Numbered from the stretch's first letter, positions 42,732 through 52,028 are shown. The stretch: DNA of 64,000 nucleotides from Actinomycetota bacterium (GCA_030645495.1 JAUSLV010000002.1:221686-285685), one strand, 5' to 3'. Notes: generated from the letters alone by a model not told the origin. A program made the numbers and translations.

Positions 42732-43877
42732 ATGTCGAACACGAACAAGCCTTGGCGCACCCTGATCGCGATCGGAGTGCTCTGCGGCGCACTCGCGGCC
42801 TGCAGCGACGACGGCGACAGCGGCGCCACCACCACCCCGGTGGCCACGGATGTCACTGCCCCTGCCACCGACCCGGTCACCACCGACACGTCGGCCACCG
42901 AGCTGCCGGTGTCCAACTGGGAGACGATCACCGCCCCTGCCGACTGCATGTGCGGCGACGGCAGCGAGTTCAGCTACTTCGTGCGCGAGGCCGACCCGAC
43001 GAAGGTGTTGTTCTTCCTGGAGGGTGGCGGCGCGTGCTTCACCAAGGAAACCTGCGGCGATGGCAGCGAGACGTACAAGCGCACGGTCGGCTACGACGGC
43101 GGCATGAGCGACGGTGAGGGCATCTTCGACTTCGCCAACCCGGCCAACCCGTTCGCCGACTACTCCGTGGTGTTCGTGCCGTACTGCACCGGCGACGTGC
43201 ACATCGGCAACGCCACCACCGACTACGGCGACGGCGTGGTGGTGCACCACAACGGCTATGTCAACGGCACCACCGCGTTGGCCACGATGGCCGAGCGCTT
43301 CCCCGATGCCACCCAGGTGGTGGTGGCCGGTGAGAGCGCGGGCTCGATCCCCACGCCGCTGTACGCCGGCCTGGCCCACGACCTGTTGCCCGAGGCGCGC
43401 CTCACGGTGCTGGCCGACGGCTCGGGCGCCTACCCCGACGTGCCTGCGGTGAACGTGCTGATCGGCACCCAGTGGGGCACCATGAATGCAGTGCCCGACT
43501 GGCCCACGACCGCCGGGCTCGCCGCCGAGGATTGGAGCCTTCCGGGTCTGTTCGTGCAGGCCGGCAAGCACTCCCCGGAGATCCGGTTCGGTCGCCACGA
43601 CTACGCGTTCGACGAGACCCAGACCCAGTTCACCGCGCTCGCCGGCCTGTCGGCCGACGCGCTCGACCAGCTGATCGACCTCAACGAGACCCAGATCGAG
43701 GCCAGCGGCATCGAGCTGTACAGCTTCATCGCGCCCGGCGGCGAACACACCGTGCTGCACAAGAACGCGTTCTACACCGAGACGCTGAACGGCGTGATGC
43801 TGGTGGATTGGGTGTGGAGCCTGATCAGCGGCGAACCGCTCGCCGACGAGCACTGCACCGACTGCACGACTGCCTGA
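42732..43877 (+). CDS. Pectinacetylesterase-like secreted lipoprotein
   Basis: The product has 381 residues. A signal peptide ends in a lipobox L-A-A-C, followed by a Thr-rich linker. The mature part is alpha/beta-hydrolase-like: V-L-F-F-L-E-G-G-G-A-C near residue 92, Y-C-T-G-D-V-H-I-G-N, and the nucleophile region V-A-G-E-S-A-G-S near residue 200, as in the pectinacetylesterase/NOTUM family. The His in G-G-E-H-T-V-L near the end completes a likely triad. It should hydrolyse an ester outside the cell; the substrate is unknown. It is 50 bases after the preceding gene. Confidence 0.82.
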   Translation: MSNTNKPWRTLIAIGVLCGALAACSDDGDSGATTTPVATDVTAPATDPVTTDTSATELPVSNWETITAPADCMCGDGSEFSYFVREADPTKVLFFLEGGGACFTKETCGDGSETYKRTVGYDGGMSDGEGIFDFANPANPFADYSVVFVPYCTGDVHIGNATTDYGDGVVVHHNGYVNGTTALATMAERFPDATQVVVAGESAGSIPTPLYAGLAHDLLPEARLTVLADGSGAYPDVPAVNVLIGTQWGTMNAVPDWPTTAGLAAEDWSLPGLFVQAGKHSPEIRFGRHDYAFDETQTQFTALAGLSADALDQLIDLNETQIEASGIELYSFIAPGGEHTVLHKNAFYTETLNGVMLVDWVWSLISGEPLADEHCTDCTTA

Positions 43878-43878
43878 C

Positions 43879-45102
43879 ATGCAACACGTGGTGGTGGTCG
43901 GCGCGTCGCTCGCCGGCCTGAGGGCGTGCGAGACGCTGCGGATGGATGGCTACGACGGCCCGCTCACGCTGGTGGGCGCCGAAGCGGAGATTCCCTACGA
44001 CCGACCACCACTGTCGAAGAAGGTGCTCGCCGGCGAGTGGGAGGCCGAACGCATTCGCCTGCGCAAGGCCGACGACTTCGCGTCACTCGCGCTCGACCTG
44101 CGGCTGGGCGTGCGCGCCACCGCGCTGCACACCGACCGCCGCTCGATCGCACTCGCCGACGGCACCGAACTGGTCTACGACGGCCTGATCATCGCCACCG
44201 GTGCCTCGCCACGCCACCTGCCCAGCCAGCCCGCGCTCGACGGCGTGGTGACGTTGCGCACGCTGCAGGAATCGCTGACGCTGCACGCGCTGATCGCCGA
44301 CGGCACGGCACGTGTGGTGGTGATCGGCGCCGGGTTCATCGGGCTCGAGGTCGCCGCCACCGCCCGCCAGTTGGGCTGCGCGGTCACCGTGCTGGAGGGC
44401 CTGCCCGCACCGCTGGTGCGCGGCCTGGGCGCGCAGATGGGCACGGCCGTGGCCGCGGTGCACGGCCGCAACGGCGTGCAGCTGCGCTGCGGCGTGCGCG
44501 TGGATGGCCTGGAGGGCGAGGGCCGCGTGAGCGGTGTGCGCCTGGAGGGTGGCGAGGTGGTGCCGGCCGACGTGGTGGTGGTGGGCATCGGCGTGGCCCC
44601 CAACACCGCCTGGCTGGAGGGCAGCGGCCTGCAGTTGGGCGACGGCATCGTGTGCGACGCCTCGCTCAACGTGGGTGTGCCCGGTGTGTACGCCGCGGGC
44701 GACATCGTGCGCTGGCCCAACGCCGCGTTCCCCGGCGACGCGCCGATGCGCGTCGAGCACTGGACCAACGCCGCCGAGCAGGGCGCGGCCGCCGCGTCGA
44801 ACCTGCTGGCGACGTCGAAGGGCGATGAGCCCACGCCGTTCCAGTCGGTGCCGTTCTTCTGGAGCGACCAGTTCGACAGCCGCATCCAGTTCATCGGCCG
44901 CGCCCACGGTGACGACGAGGTGCACGTGTTCACCGGCAGCACCGACGGCAACTTCGCCGCGCTCTACGGCCACGGTGGAAAGCTGCGCGGCGTGTTGGGC
45001 GTGAGCATGCCGCGCATGGTGATGCCATTCCGTGCCCTGCTGGCCGAACACGCCAGCTGGGACGACGCACTTGCAAAGGCCGGGGCCCTCACCGCCGGGT
45101 GA
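43879..45102 (+). CDS. FAD-dependent ferredoxin reductase (rhodocoxin reductase-like)
   Basis: The product has 407 residues. The FAD motif V-V-V-G-A-S-L-A-G-L-R-A is at residue 4, Y-D-R-P-P-L-S-K near 40, A-T-G-A-S-P-R near 108, the NAD(P) motif V-I-G-A-G-F-I-G-L-E-V near 152 and V-Y-A-A-G-D-I near 275. A C-terminal reductase dimer domain follows. It moves electrons from NAD(P)H to a ferredoxin that serves a P450 or a Rieske oxygenase. No ferredoxin gene is adjacent; the partial Rieske oxygenase at the right end of the window could be a distant client. Confidence 0.9.
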   Translation: MQHVVVVGASLAGLRACETLRMDGYDGPLTLVGAEAEIPYDRPPLSKKVLAGEWEAERIRLRKADDFASLALDLRLGVRATALHTDRRSIALADGTELVYDGLIIATGASPRHLPSQPALDGVVTLRTLQESLTLHALIADGTARVVVIGAGFIGLEVAATARQLGCAVTVLEGLPAPLVRGLGAQMGTAVAAVHGRNGVQLRCGVRVDGLEGEGRVSGVRLEGGEVVPADVVVVGIGVAPNTAWLEGSGLQLGDGIVCDASLNVGVPGVYAAGDIVRWPNAAFPGDAPMRVEHWTNAAEQGAAAASNLLATSKGDEPTPFQSVPFFWSDQFDSRIQFIGRAHGDDEVHVFTGSTDGNFAALYGHGGKLRGVLGVSMPRMVMPFRALLAEHASWDDALAKAGALTAG

Positions 45103-45103
45103 T

Positions 45104-45676
45104 CTAGCAGGTGGAGGCGCCGTACGGGTCGGTGATGCACACCGGTGTCCCCGGGCCTTGGCCGTTCGCGTTGTAGGCACGCACCCGCACGTAGATGCCG
45201 GTCTGGTCGAAGTCGAGGTACAGGAACCCGCCGGGCTCGCTGGGATTCGGGCCCATCGCCAGCACGCCACTGTGCAGCGTGGTGTCGCCGGTGGCCACGT
45301 CGAGCACGGCCATCAGCGTGAACGGGCCGCCGGCGGCCGGGCCGCGGTACACCTTGTAGCCCGTCGCGCCGGACACTGCGTTCCAGTGCACCTCGGTCTC
45401 GCCCGAGCCACCGCCGAACCCGGCGTAGGTGATCGTCACCGCACCCGGCACCGGGCCGGGTGCAGGCGTGGCCGGCGTGGTGGGCGGCACGGTGGTGGCG
45501 GCCGCCACTGTGGTGGTGGTCTCGGCGACCGTGGTGCTGACCTCGGTGGCAGCCGAGTCGGTGGTGACCGACGAATCGGCAGGGCCACGCGAGCTTTTGT
45601 CGGACGAACAGGCGATCGTGGTGAGAGCGACGACGAACAACACTCCGGAGAGCCGCCGAAGGCTGGTGCTGTGCAT
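45104..45676 (-). CDS. Secreted lipoprotein with fibronectin-type III-like domain
   Basis: The product has 190 residues. The signal peptide ends in T-I-A-C, a lipobox. A long Thr/Ala/Pro linker (T-T-V-A-E-T-T-T-T-V-A-A) leads to a beta domain with V-H-W-N-A-V-S-G-A-T-G-Y-K-V-Y-R-G and V-R-V-R-A-Y-N-A-N-G-Q-G-P, the pattern of fibronectin type III repeats. Such domains often bind other surface molecules. The function is unknown. It converges with the ferredoxin reductase, one base apart. Confidence 0.75.
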   Translation of the reverse strand: MHSTSLRRLSGVLFVVALTTIACSSDKSSRGPADSSVTTDSAATEVSTTVAETTTTVAAATTVPPTTPATPAPGPVPGAVTITYAGFGGGSGETEVHWNAVSGATGYKVYRGPAAGGPFTLMAVLDVATGDTTLHSGVLAMGPNPSEPGGFLYLDFDQTGIYVRVRAYNANGQGPGTPVCITDPYGASTC

Positions 45677-45738
45677 CGCCCCAGTATGGAGCACCACGCA
45701 CCCGCTGACCAGGACCGTTCGGCCTTGACGGCGGGCGC

Positions 45739-47040
45739 TCAGAGCTGCACGGGCGGCGGCAACTGCGGGGGGTCGAGGTCGTCGATCAGCGGCAGCGGGC
45801 GCACGCCGCCCAGCTTGGCGAACAGCGAGTCGGGGAACTGCCCCACCCGGTCGGCCAGGCGCTGCACGCTGTCGTTGTAGAACCGGCGGCCGAACGCCAC
45901 GCGATCGGTCAACAGGGTGAGCTGCTGCATCAGCTGCGCGACATTGGGCTGCGTGCGAATCTGCGGCAGCGCCTCGATGCGCGCCACGAGCTGCGCCGTC
46001 GCGGTGGTGGCGTTGGCCAGCGTGTGCGCGCCCTGTGTGCTGGGCACACGGCCCAAGTCGCGCGCCGCGGCCACCGCCACCAGCGCGGACTGCTCGTGAT
46101 CGAAGGCGGCCCCCACCACGGCCTGCAGCTGCGGGATCGTCTGCGCCCGCTGCTCGCTGGCCACGTCGATCAGCGACCAGGCGAAGTGGCAGCGCTCGCG
46201 CGAGCGGCGCACCCGGTTGAACAACCCGATCGTGTACAGCACGACCGCCGCCCCCACCAGGCCCACGGGGAACCAGACGGCTGCGCTGCCGCCCGCGTTG
46301 TTGCCGGCCCACGCCGCCAGCGCCACCGAGATGGTGGCCATCAGCCCGATCGCGAACGGCGAGGCGAAGTTGCTGATCGCCGCCGCCTCGTCGCCCACCG
46401 ACAACTCGAACACGCACGACTTGCCGTGCGCATCGGTGCGCGCGAACTCCACGCCGCCGCCATCGGGCGTGAGCCGGGCGTGGGCGCTGAGGAACACACT
46501 GTCGCCCACCCGCAGCCGCTTCTCGGTGGCACGCCACGAACCCTTGAACGCGGAGATCGGCTCGTCGGCCTCGTTCGACCCGAACACTTTGCCCAGCGAT
46601 TCGAGGATGCCGCCGTGCTCTGTGTTGTACGTGTCCTTCATCACCCGCGCGAACGGTCGCAGGAAGTTCAACGTGAGGTGCTCGATGTCGCGCGAGTCGG
46701 CGCCGGCCACGCCGCTGCCGTCATCCAACACCACTCGCACCGCACCGCTGTCGTCACGGATCAGGAACGGCAACGCGGTCACGCCGTGCTCTTCGGTCAC
46801 CCAGTGCGAGTTGCCCTTGCTGTCGGTCTGCTTGCGCTCCACCTGGTAGCTCCACCACACGCAGTCGGCGCCGTCGCTGGCCGCGTTGGCCGGCGTGCCG
46901 ATCGCCTCCACCACACCGTGCACTTCCGACAGGCCGGGGAACACGTGCGCCGCGTCGGATGTGGGGGTGTCGGTGAAGCGCCACCGCTTGCGCACGAGGA
47001 ACACAGCAGCGACGAACGCGCCGACGGAGAAGAGCAGCAT
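45739..47040 (-). CDS. Membrane protein combining GIDE-like and LemA-like domains
   Basis: The product has 433 residues. A first membrane helix (L-L-F-S-V-G-A-F-V-A-A-V-F-L-V) leads to a domain with V-H-G-V-V-E-A-I-G-T-P and C-V-W-W-S-Y-Q-V-E-R-K, like the GIDE region of MUL1/bacterial GIDE proteins. Two membrane helices lie at about 233-275. The C-terminal part, with N-R-V-R-R-S-R, A-W-S-L-I-D-V, and F-Y-N-D-S-V-Q-R-L-A-D-R, then F-P-D-S-L, is a LemA domain. No RING finger is present. LemA is usually a separate protein. ATG 47040 or GTG 47049 can start it. The role is unknown, probably membrane stress or envelope. Confidence 0.75.
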   Translation of the reverse strand: MLLFSVGAFVAAVFLVRKRWRFTDTPTSDAAHVFPGLSEVHGVVEAIGTPANAASDGADCVWWSYQVERKQTDSKGNSHWVTEEHGVTALPFLIRDDSGAVRVVLDDGSGVAGADSRDIEHLTLNFLRPFARVMKDTYNTEHGGILESLGKVFGSNEADEPISAFKGSWRATEKRLRVGDSVFLSAHARLTPDGGGVEFARTDAHGKSCVFELSVGDEAAAISNFASPFAIGLMATISVALAAWAGNNAGGSAAVWFPVGLVGAAVVLYTIGLFNRVRRSRERCHFAWSLIDVASEQRAQTIPQLQAVVGAAFDHEQSALVAVAAARDLGRVPSTQGAHTLANATTATAQLVARIEALPQIRTQPNVAQLMQQLTLLTDRVAFGRRFYNDSVQRLADRVGQFPDSLFAKLGGVRPLPLIDDLDPPQLPPPVQL

Positions 47041-47135
47041 GATGGGCACGAACCGCGACTGTAGTGAGACGCCGTTCGCGGCGATGGACCAATGGCCCTC
47101 ACCGCGAGGGGTGCCGGATCGGCAACACTTGGGGC

Positions 47136-47987
47136 ATGTCGTACGAACCGCCGTTCCCGCCGGGTGGCCAGCGGCCGCGCTCCACGCCGATCCCCGGCGA
47201 CGTGCCGTTCCAGTCGCCGATCCAGGATGCGCCGCCCACACCGGCCGAGTTCCTCGGCGCGCCCACACCCACCGATCTCGCGCCACCGATGCACGACGCC
47301 CGAGCGGTTCCCACCAACACCGTCAACCTCGTGCCCCACGGCCGCAAGAGCCGCGGCGGGGCTGGCATGCTGGTGATGGCGATCATCGTCATCAGCATGG
47401 TCATCGGCATCGGCGCCGCGGTGTGGGGCGTGATCCAGGCCACCAAGACGGTCGAGACGGCCAGCAACACGGCCGACGAGTACTCGAACCCGCAGCTCTC
47501 CGACAACGACCGGGAAGCGCTCGGCCTCGTCGACGGCGAGCACTACCTCTGGGAAGGTGGCGCCCCGGCAGCGCTGGCCGTGGTGCTCGACGGGGCGATC
47601 CCCGGCACCCCCACGAACTTCACCTCGATCGATCTCTACACCGACTACTCGTTCGCCACCGCGCAAGACCCCACCCGGCCGGATCGCCTCGACCGCTACA
47701 GCTGGCGCATCGGCGAGGTGGGCGCGCCCGAGCCCCAGCAGAACGACGCCACCGCGCCCTCGAAGGTGTTCACGATCACCGACATGAACTGGGGCCTGCT
47801 CGCCCAGCGGGTGGCCGAGGCGCCGTCGGTGCTGAACGTGGAGGACGGCGAGGTGACGTACGTGTTCGTGAGCCGCGACTCGTTCGACGACGCGGCACCT
47901 GTGGTGGCTCGCATCTACGTCACCGGACCGCGAAGCAGCGGCTATCTCGTCGTCGGCGCGGATGGCACGATTCTCGAATCGTTCTAG
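47136..47987 (+). CDS. Uncharacterised single-span membrane protein
   Basis: The product has 283 residues. Residues 1-70 are Pro-rich and polar (P-P-F-P-P-G-G-Q-R-P), with one membrane helix at about 78-100 (M-L-V-M-A-I-I-V-I-S-M-V-I-G-I-G). The outer part of about 180 residues begins with a Thr/Asn/Ser linker and includes Y-T-D-Y-S-F-A-T-A-Q-D and Y-L-V-V-G-A-D-G-T. No family was recognised. It is divergent from the GIDE-LemA gene. Confidence 0.65.
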   Translation: MSYEPPFPPGGQRPRSTPIPGDVPFQSPIQDAPPTPAEFLGAPTPTDLAPPMHDARAVPTNTVNLVPHGRKSRGGAGMLVMAIIVISMVIGIGAAVWGVIQATKTVETASNTADEYSNPQLSDNDREALGLVDGEHYLWEGGAPAALAVVLDGAIPGTPTNFTSIDLYTDYSFATAQDPTRPDRLDRYSWRIGEVGAPEPQQNDATAPSKVFTITDMNWGLLAQRVAEAPSVLNVEDGEVTYVFVSRDSFDDAAPVVARIYVTGPRSSGYLVVGADGTILESF

Positions 47988-47996
47988 GCTGCGGCC

Positions 47997-49235
47997 ATGA
48001 CAACGACCTCCCATCTGTCGGGCGTGTGGTTCTCGGTCACCCCGCTCGAGGTGGCACACGGCAAGGGCTGCTGGGTCACCACCACCAGCGGCGACGAGTA
48101 CCTCGACTTCGCCGCCGGCATTGCGGTGAACTCCACCGGCCACGCCCACCCGGCCGTCGCCGACGCGATCGCCAAGCAGGCGCAGCGGTTCATCCACGCG
48201 CAGGTGAACGTGTTCAAGCACGACCTGCTCGAGCCGCTGGCCGCCAAGCTGGCGCAGTTGGCACCCGGCGCGATCGACACGTTCTTCTTCGCCAACTCGG
48301 GCGCGGAGATCACCGAAGGTGCGATCAAGCTGGCCAAGCAGGCCACCAAGCGACCGCACACGATCGTGTTCAGCGGCAGCTTCCACGGCCGCACCCACAT
48401 GGCGATGGCGATGACCACCAGCAAGACCGGCTACCGCGCCGGCCATGCACCGCTGCCGTCGGGCGTGTTCGTGGCCCCCTACCCCGACCCGCTGGCCGCC
48501 GACCAGGACGCCGAGGTGGCCAAAGCACTCGCCGGGTTCGACCACCTGCTGAAATCGATGACCGCGCCCGATGAAACGGCGGCCGTGATCCTCGAACCCG
48601 TGCTCGGCGAGGGCGGCTACATCCCCGCGCCGCACGCATTCATCCACGGGCTGGTCGAGCGCTGCCGCGCCCACGGCATCCTGTTCATCGCCGACGAAGT
48701 GCAGAGCGGCTTCGGGCGCACCGGCAAGATGTTCGCCGTCGAGCACTACGGCATCGAGCCCGACGTGATCTGCATGGCCAAGGGGATCGCCAGCGGTTTC
48801 CCCTTCGCCGCCCTCGGCACCCGCCGCGAGCTCGACGACAAGTGGCCCAAGGGCAGCCACGGCGGCACTTACGGCGGCAACGCGATGGGCTGCGCGGCCG
48901 CGCTGGCCACGATCGAGCTGATGGAAGACCCCGCGTTCCTGGCCAACGTGAACGACCGGGGTGCGCAACTGCAGGCCGGCCTGCGCGACCTGCAGCGCCA
49001 GCACCCAGTGATCACCCAAGTGCGCGGCCTGGGCCTGATGGTGGGCACCGAGTTCAGCGACCCGGCCCGCGTGGCCGCGATCACCAAGCACTGCCTGGAG
49101 GAGGGCCGCCTAATCCTGATGAACGCCGGCACCTACGGCAACTGCCTGCGCTGGATGCCGCCGCTGGTGGTGAACGAGCGTGAGATCGCGCTGGCGCTGG
49201 CCGCGTTCGGCGCAGCGCTGAAGGCCACTCTCTAA
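47997..49235 (+). CDS. Class III aminotransferase (4-aminobutyrate/acetylornithine type)
   Basis: The product has 412 residues. It is PLP-dependent: F-A-N-S-G-A-E-I-T-E-G-A near residue 98, S-F-H-G-R-T near 128, F-I-A-D-E-V-Q-S-G-F-G-R-T-G near 226 and C-M-A-K-G-I-A near 260, with Lys as the PLP lysine. The E-V-Q-S-G pattern is common in GABA and similar omega-aminotransferases. Exact substrate is unknown. It is followed at once by a MarR gene, perhaps its own regulator. The start is ATG 47997, nine bases after the previous stop. Confidence 0.88.
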   Translation: MTTTSHLSGVWFSVTPLEVAHGKGCWVTTTSGDEYLDFAAGIAVNSTGHAHPAVADAIAKQAQRFIHAQVNVFKHDLLEPLAAKLAQLAPGAIDTFFFANSGAEITEGAIKLAKQATKRPHTIVFSGSFHGRTHMAMAMTTSKTGYRAGHAPLPSGVFVAPYPDPLAADQDAEVAKALAGFDHLLKSMTAPDETAAVILEPVLGEGGYIPAPHAFIHGLVERCRAHGILFIADEVQSGFGRTGKMFAVEHYGIEPDVICMAKGIASGFPFAALGTRRELDDKWPKGSHGGTYGGNAMGCAAALATIELMEDPAFLANVNDRGAQLQAGLRDLQRQHPVITQVRGLGLMVGTEFSDPARVAAITKHCLEEGRLILMNAGTYGNCLRWMPPLVVNEREIALALAAFGAALKATL

Positions 49236-49237
49236 CC

Positions 49238-49672
49238 ATGCCCAGGCTCGATGCCGAGCGCATCGCGCTGTGGCGTGAGTTCTGCACGATCGCCGCCGGG
49301 CTGCAGCGCAAGATCGACCAGGCGCTGACCGACGATCACGCGCTTCCGCTGGCGTGGTTCGAGGTGCTGACCGCGGTGCGCAACGCCGGCGGCTCGATGC
49401 GCGTGCACGAGCTGCGCGGTGTGCTCGACGAGGTGCCCTCCAGCCTGTCACGGCGGCTCGATCGGATGGTGGACGAAGGCCACCTCAAGCGCAAGCACAC
49501 TCCGCTGCCCGACGACCGCCGGGCCGTCACCGTCTCGATGACCAACAACGGCCGCTACGCCTGGCGCGACGCGAACATCACCTACCGGCGGATGGTGCAG
49601 CACCACTTCGCCCAGCGCCTCACCGACACCGACATCGCTGCCCTCCAACGAGTCTGGAGCAAGCTCGGCTGA
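49238..49672 (+). CDS. MarR family transcriptional regulator
   Basis: The product has 144 residues. It has the winged helix of MarR: W-F-E-V-L-T-A-V-R-N-A-G, M-R-V-H-E-L-R-G-V-L-D-E-V-P-S-S-L-S-R-R-L-D-R-M (recognition helix) and wing P-D-D-R-R-A-V-T-V-S-M-T. It starts two bases after the aminotransferase stop, so the two genes are co-transcribed. It may sense the substrate of the aminotransferase; this is inference. Confidence 0.85.
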   Translation: MPRLDAERIALWREFCTIAAGLQRKIDQALTDDHALPLAWFEVLTAVRNAGGSMRVHELRGVLDEVPSSLSRRLDRMVDEGHLKRKHTPLPDDRRAVTVSMTNNGRYAWRDANITYRRMVQHHFAQRLTDTDIAALQRVWSKLG

Positions 49673-49686
49673 CCGCGGCCAGCGAG

Positions 49687-49729
49687 CTTCGGCGTTGAAG
49701 CGACACAGGGGGTCGCATGAACGCCGAAG
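49687..49729 (+). terminator. Hairpin behind the MarR gene
   Basis: CTTCGGCGTT (49687-49696) pairs perfectly with AACGCCGAAG (49720-49729), and an inner CGAC/GTCG extends it. It lies 15 bases after the MarR stop and separates it from the thiolase, the position expected of a terminator. No U-run follows. Confidence 0.5.
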
Positions 49730-49822
49730 TTGCGGGTGGGAGGGTGCGGGGGTGGTTCCGATTCCTCGCGCGGGGGCGGAATTCGGCAGACTCGGAGGGT
49801 TCGCCTTCTCCAAGGAGCCACC

Positions 49823-50992
49823 ATGACCACCGCAGTGATCGTCGACGCCATCCGCACCCCGCTCGGCCGCCGCAACGGCAAGCTGAAGGACTGGCACCCG
49901 GTGGATCTCGCCGCCGAGACGCTCAAGGCGCTGCAGCAGCGCACGGGCATCGACCCCGGCCTGGTGAACGACGTGATCATGGGCTGCGTGATGCAGGTGG
50001 GCGAGCAGAGCACCAACATCGGCCGCAACGCCGTGCTGGCCGCCGGCTGGCCCGAAGACGTGCCCGGAACCACCATCGACCGCCAGTGCGGCAGCAGCCA
50101 GCAGGCCGCCCACTTCGCCGCCCAAGGCGTGATGGCCGGCGCCTACGACATCGTGGTCGCCGCCGGCGTGGAAGTGATGACCCGCGTGCCGATGGGCTCG
50201 TCGATGGCCGACGGCAAGTTCGGCTTCCCGTTCGGCCCGGCCGTGGGCGCCCGCTACGCCCCCGAGGGCGGCCTGGTACCCCAGGGCATCTCCGCCGAGC
50301 TGATCGCCGACAAGTGGGGCCTCACCCGCGACGACCTCGACGCGTTCGGTGTGCGCAGCCAGGCCTATGCCCGCCGGGCCACCGACGAGGCCCGCTTCGA
50401 CCGCGAGATCCTGCCGATCATCGGCGCCGACGGCTCGCTGGTCACCACCGACGAAGGCCTGCGCGACACCACCCGCGAGAGCCTCGGCGCGCTGAAGCCG
50501 GTGTTCCGCCCCGAAGAGGAGGGCGGCCGGGTGACGGCCGGCAACTCGTCGCAGATCACCGACGGCGCCTCGGCGATGCTGATCATGAGCGAGGAGAAGG
50601 CCCGCCAGCTGGGCCTCACCCCCCGCGCCCGGTTCGTGAACTTCGCGCTGGCCGGCGACGACCCGCGGATGATGCTCACCGCCCCGATCCCGGCCACCAA
50701 GCGGATCCTCGAGCGCGCCGGCCTCACGATGGACGACATCGACCTGGTGGAGATCAACGAAGCGTTCGCCTCGGTCGTGCTGGCGTGGGAGAAGGAACTG
50801 CACCCCGACATGGACAAGGTGAACGTGAACGGCGGCGCGATCGCCCTCGGCCACCCCCTGGGGGCGTCGGGCGCCCGCCTGATGACCACCCTGCTGTGCG
50901 AGCTGGAGCGCACCGGTGGCCGCTACGGCTTGCAGACGATGTGCGAGGGCGGCGGCATGGCCAACGCCACGCTCATCGAACGGCTCGGCTGA
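49823..50992 (+). CDS. Thiolase (acetyl-CoA C-acyltransferase)
   Basis: The product has 389 residues. Catalytic residues are all present: nucleophile in D-R-Q-C-G-S-S (Cys89), N-E-A-F (region of the first His), G-G-A-I-A-L-G-H-P-L-G-A-S-G (His) and M-C-E-G-G-G-M-A-N-A (second Cys). It cleaves 3-ketoacyl-CoA or condenses acetyl-CoA. It probably serves fatty-acid or sterol degradation with the genes at 36-42 kb, inferred from context. AAGGAG precedes ATG 49823 by seven bases. The stop overlaps the lipoprotein start by one base. Confidence 0.92.
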   Translation: MTTAVIVDAIRTPLGRRNGKLKDWHPVDLAAETLKALQQRTGIDPGLVNDVIMGCVMQVGEQSTNIGRNAVLAAGWPEDVPGTTIDRQCGSSQQAAHFAAQGVMAGAYDIVVAAGVEVMTRVPMGSSMADGKFGFPFGPAVGARYAPEGGLVPQGISAELIADKWGLTRDDLDAFGVRSQAYARRATDEARFDREILPIIGADGSLVTTDEGLRDTTRESLGALKPVFRPEEEGGRVTAGNSSQITDGASAMLIMSEEKARQLGLTPRARFVNFALAGDDPRMMLTAPIPATKRILERAGLTMDDIDLVEINEAFASVVLAWEKELHPDMDKVNVNGGAIALGHPLGASGARLMTTLLCELERTGGRYGLQTMCEGGGMANATLIERLG

Positions 50993-51720
50993 TGCGCCTG
51001 CGCCACGGCCTCGCCCTGGCGCTCGTCGCCGTACTCGCCACCGCCTGCGGCAGTGACGATGCGGCCCCCCGGGGTTCCATCGTGTGGGGCGGCTCCACCC
51101 CAGCTGCCGACACCGCCCTGCCCGCGGAATGCGTGCAACCCCCGTTCACCGTGGTGGCCGAACGTGACGGCGACAACGCCGTCGGCTCGGCCACCTACGA
51201 GGTCACCAGCACCGTCGGCCTGCCGATCCCGCTGGTGCCCAACAAGGACGGCGCGATCTCCGGCGTCGACGTGATGTCGAAGGGCGCCGACACCGACCTG
51301 CTGGGGTACGTGCTCTTCTTCGGCGACGAGCAGTTCGGGCCTGGCGACGTCAGCATGTTCGGCGGCTATGCACCGACCGCCGAAGGCCACAGCCGGGGCA
51401 CGGTGTCGATCTTCCCGCACACAACCACCCCGCTCGCCGCGGGTGACGTACTCACGCCCGGCCTGCTCGACGGCCTCGACATGACCACCACGCTGTTCCG
51501 CGTCACGATGGACTTCAAGGCCACACCCGACGAGCTCACCAGCTACCTCGACACGATCAAGGGCAGCGTGCGCATCGTGGCTGTCACAGAGACCACACTG
51601 TGCCTCGACGTCGACCTGACGTGGGACTACAGCGACTTCAGCTCGGAAGCGCTGGGCGCTCTCACGGTGAAGGGCATCTTCACCGCGACACTCGCGCCGC
51701 GCACGATGGCGTTCACCTGA
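50992..51720 (+). CDS. Uncharacterised lipoprotein
   Basis: The product has 242 residues. The signal peptide has basic start, L-A-L-A-L-V-A-V-L-A and lipobox A-T-A-C, followed by a G-S-D-D spacer. The mature part contains C-V-Q-P-P-F-T-V-V, several short beta-type stretches and near the end T-L-C-L-D-V-D-L-T-W-D-Y, so a disulfide between the two Cys is possible. No family was recognised. It is coupled to the thiolase by an overlapping ATG, which may be only arrangement and not a functional link. Confidence 0.68.
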   Translation: MRLRHGLALALVAVLATACGSDDAAPRGSIVWGGSTPAADTALPAECVQPPFTVVAERDGDNAVGSATYEVTSTVGLPIPLVPNKDGAISGVDVMSKGADTDLLGYVLFFGDEQFGPGDVSMFGGYAPTAEGHSRGTVSIFPHTTTPLAAGDVLTPGLLDGLDMTTTLFRVTMDFKATPDELTSYLDTIKGSVRIVAVTETTLCLDVDLTWDYSDFSSEALGALTVKGIFTATLAPRTMAFT

Positions 51721-51740
51721 CCGGGCCGTAGCCTGGCCCC

Positions 51741-52007
51741 ATGCCCGCGTTCGCCACCATCGTCTGGGTCGGTTTCGGGGTACTGGGCGGCGTGGTCCTG
51801 TGGAAAACCGGGATCGGGATGTTGCGCAGTTTCACCACGCCATTGCCACCGCCCCCGCCCGCCGGCGAGATGCGCAAACTCAACGTCAAGTACCGCTGCG
51901 CCGTATGTGGGTTGGAGATCAAGCTGACGTTGGCCCCCGACGAAGACCCGCCGCCGCCGCGCCACTGCCTGGACGACATGATCGAGGTCGCGCCGGTCTT
52001 CGAGTGA
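51741..52007 (+). CDS. Small membrane protein with zinc-ribbon-like motif
   Basis: The product has 88 residues: one membrane helix at about residues 5-22 (A-T-I-V-W-V-G-F-G-V-L-G-G-V-V-L-W), a Pro run, then Y-R-C-A-V-C-G-L-E-I with P-R-H-C further on. C-x-x-C plus H-C could bind zinc, like a small ribbon. No function is known. It is 20 bases after the lipoprotein gene and converges with crgA. Confidence 0.65.
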   Translation: MPAFATIVWVGFGVLGGVVLWKTGIGMLRSFTTPLPPPPPAGEMRKLNVKYRCAVCGLEIKLTLAPDEDPPPPRHCLDDMIEVAPVFE

Positions 52008-52028
52008 TGTCCTCGGTTGATGACCAAG

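Noticed and set aside
46797..49091. A 764-codon minus-strand open frame opposite the aminotransferase
   Set aside because: It is His/Gly/Arg-rich shadow coding of the aminotransferase and neighbour genes and matches no family.
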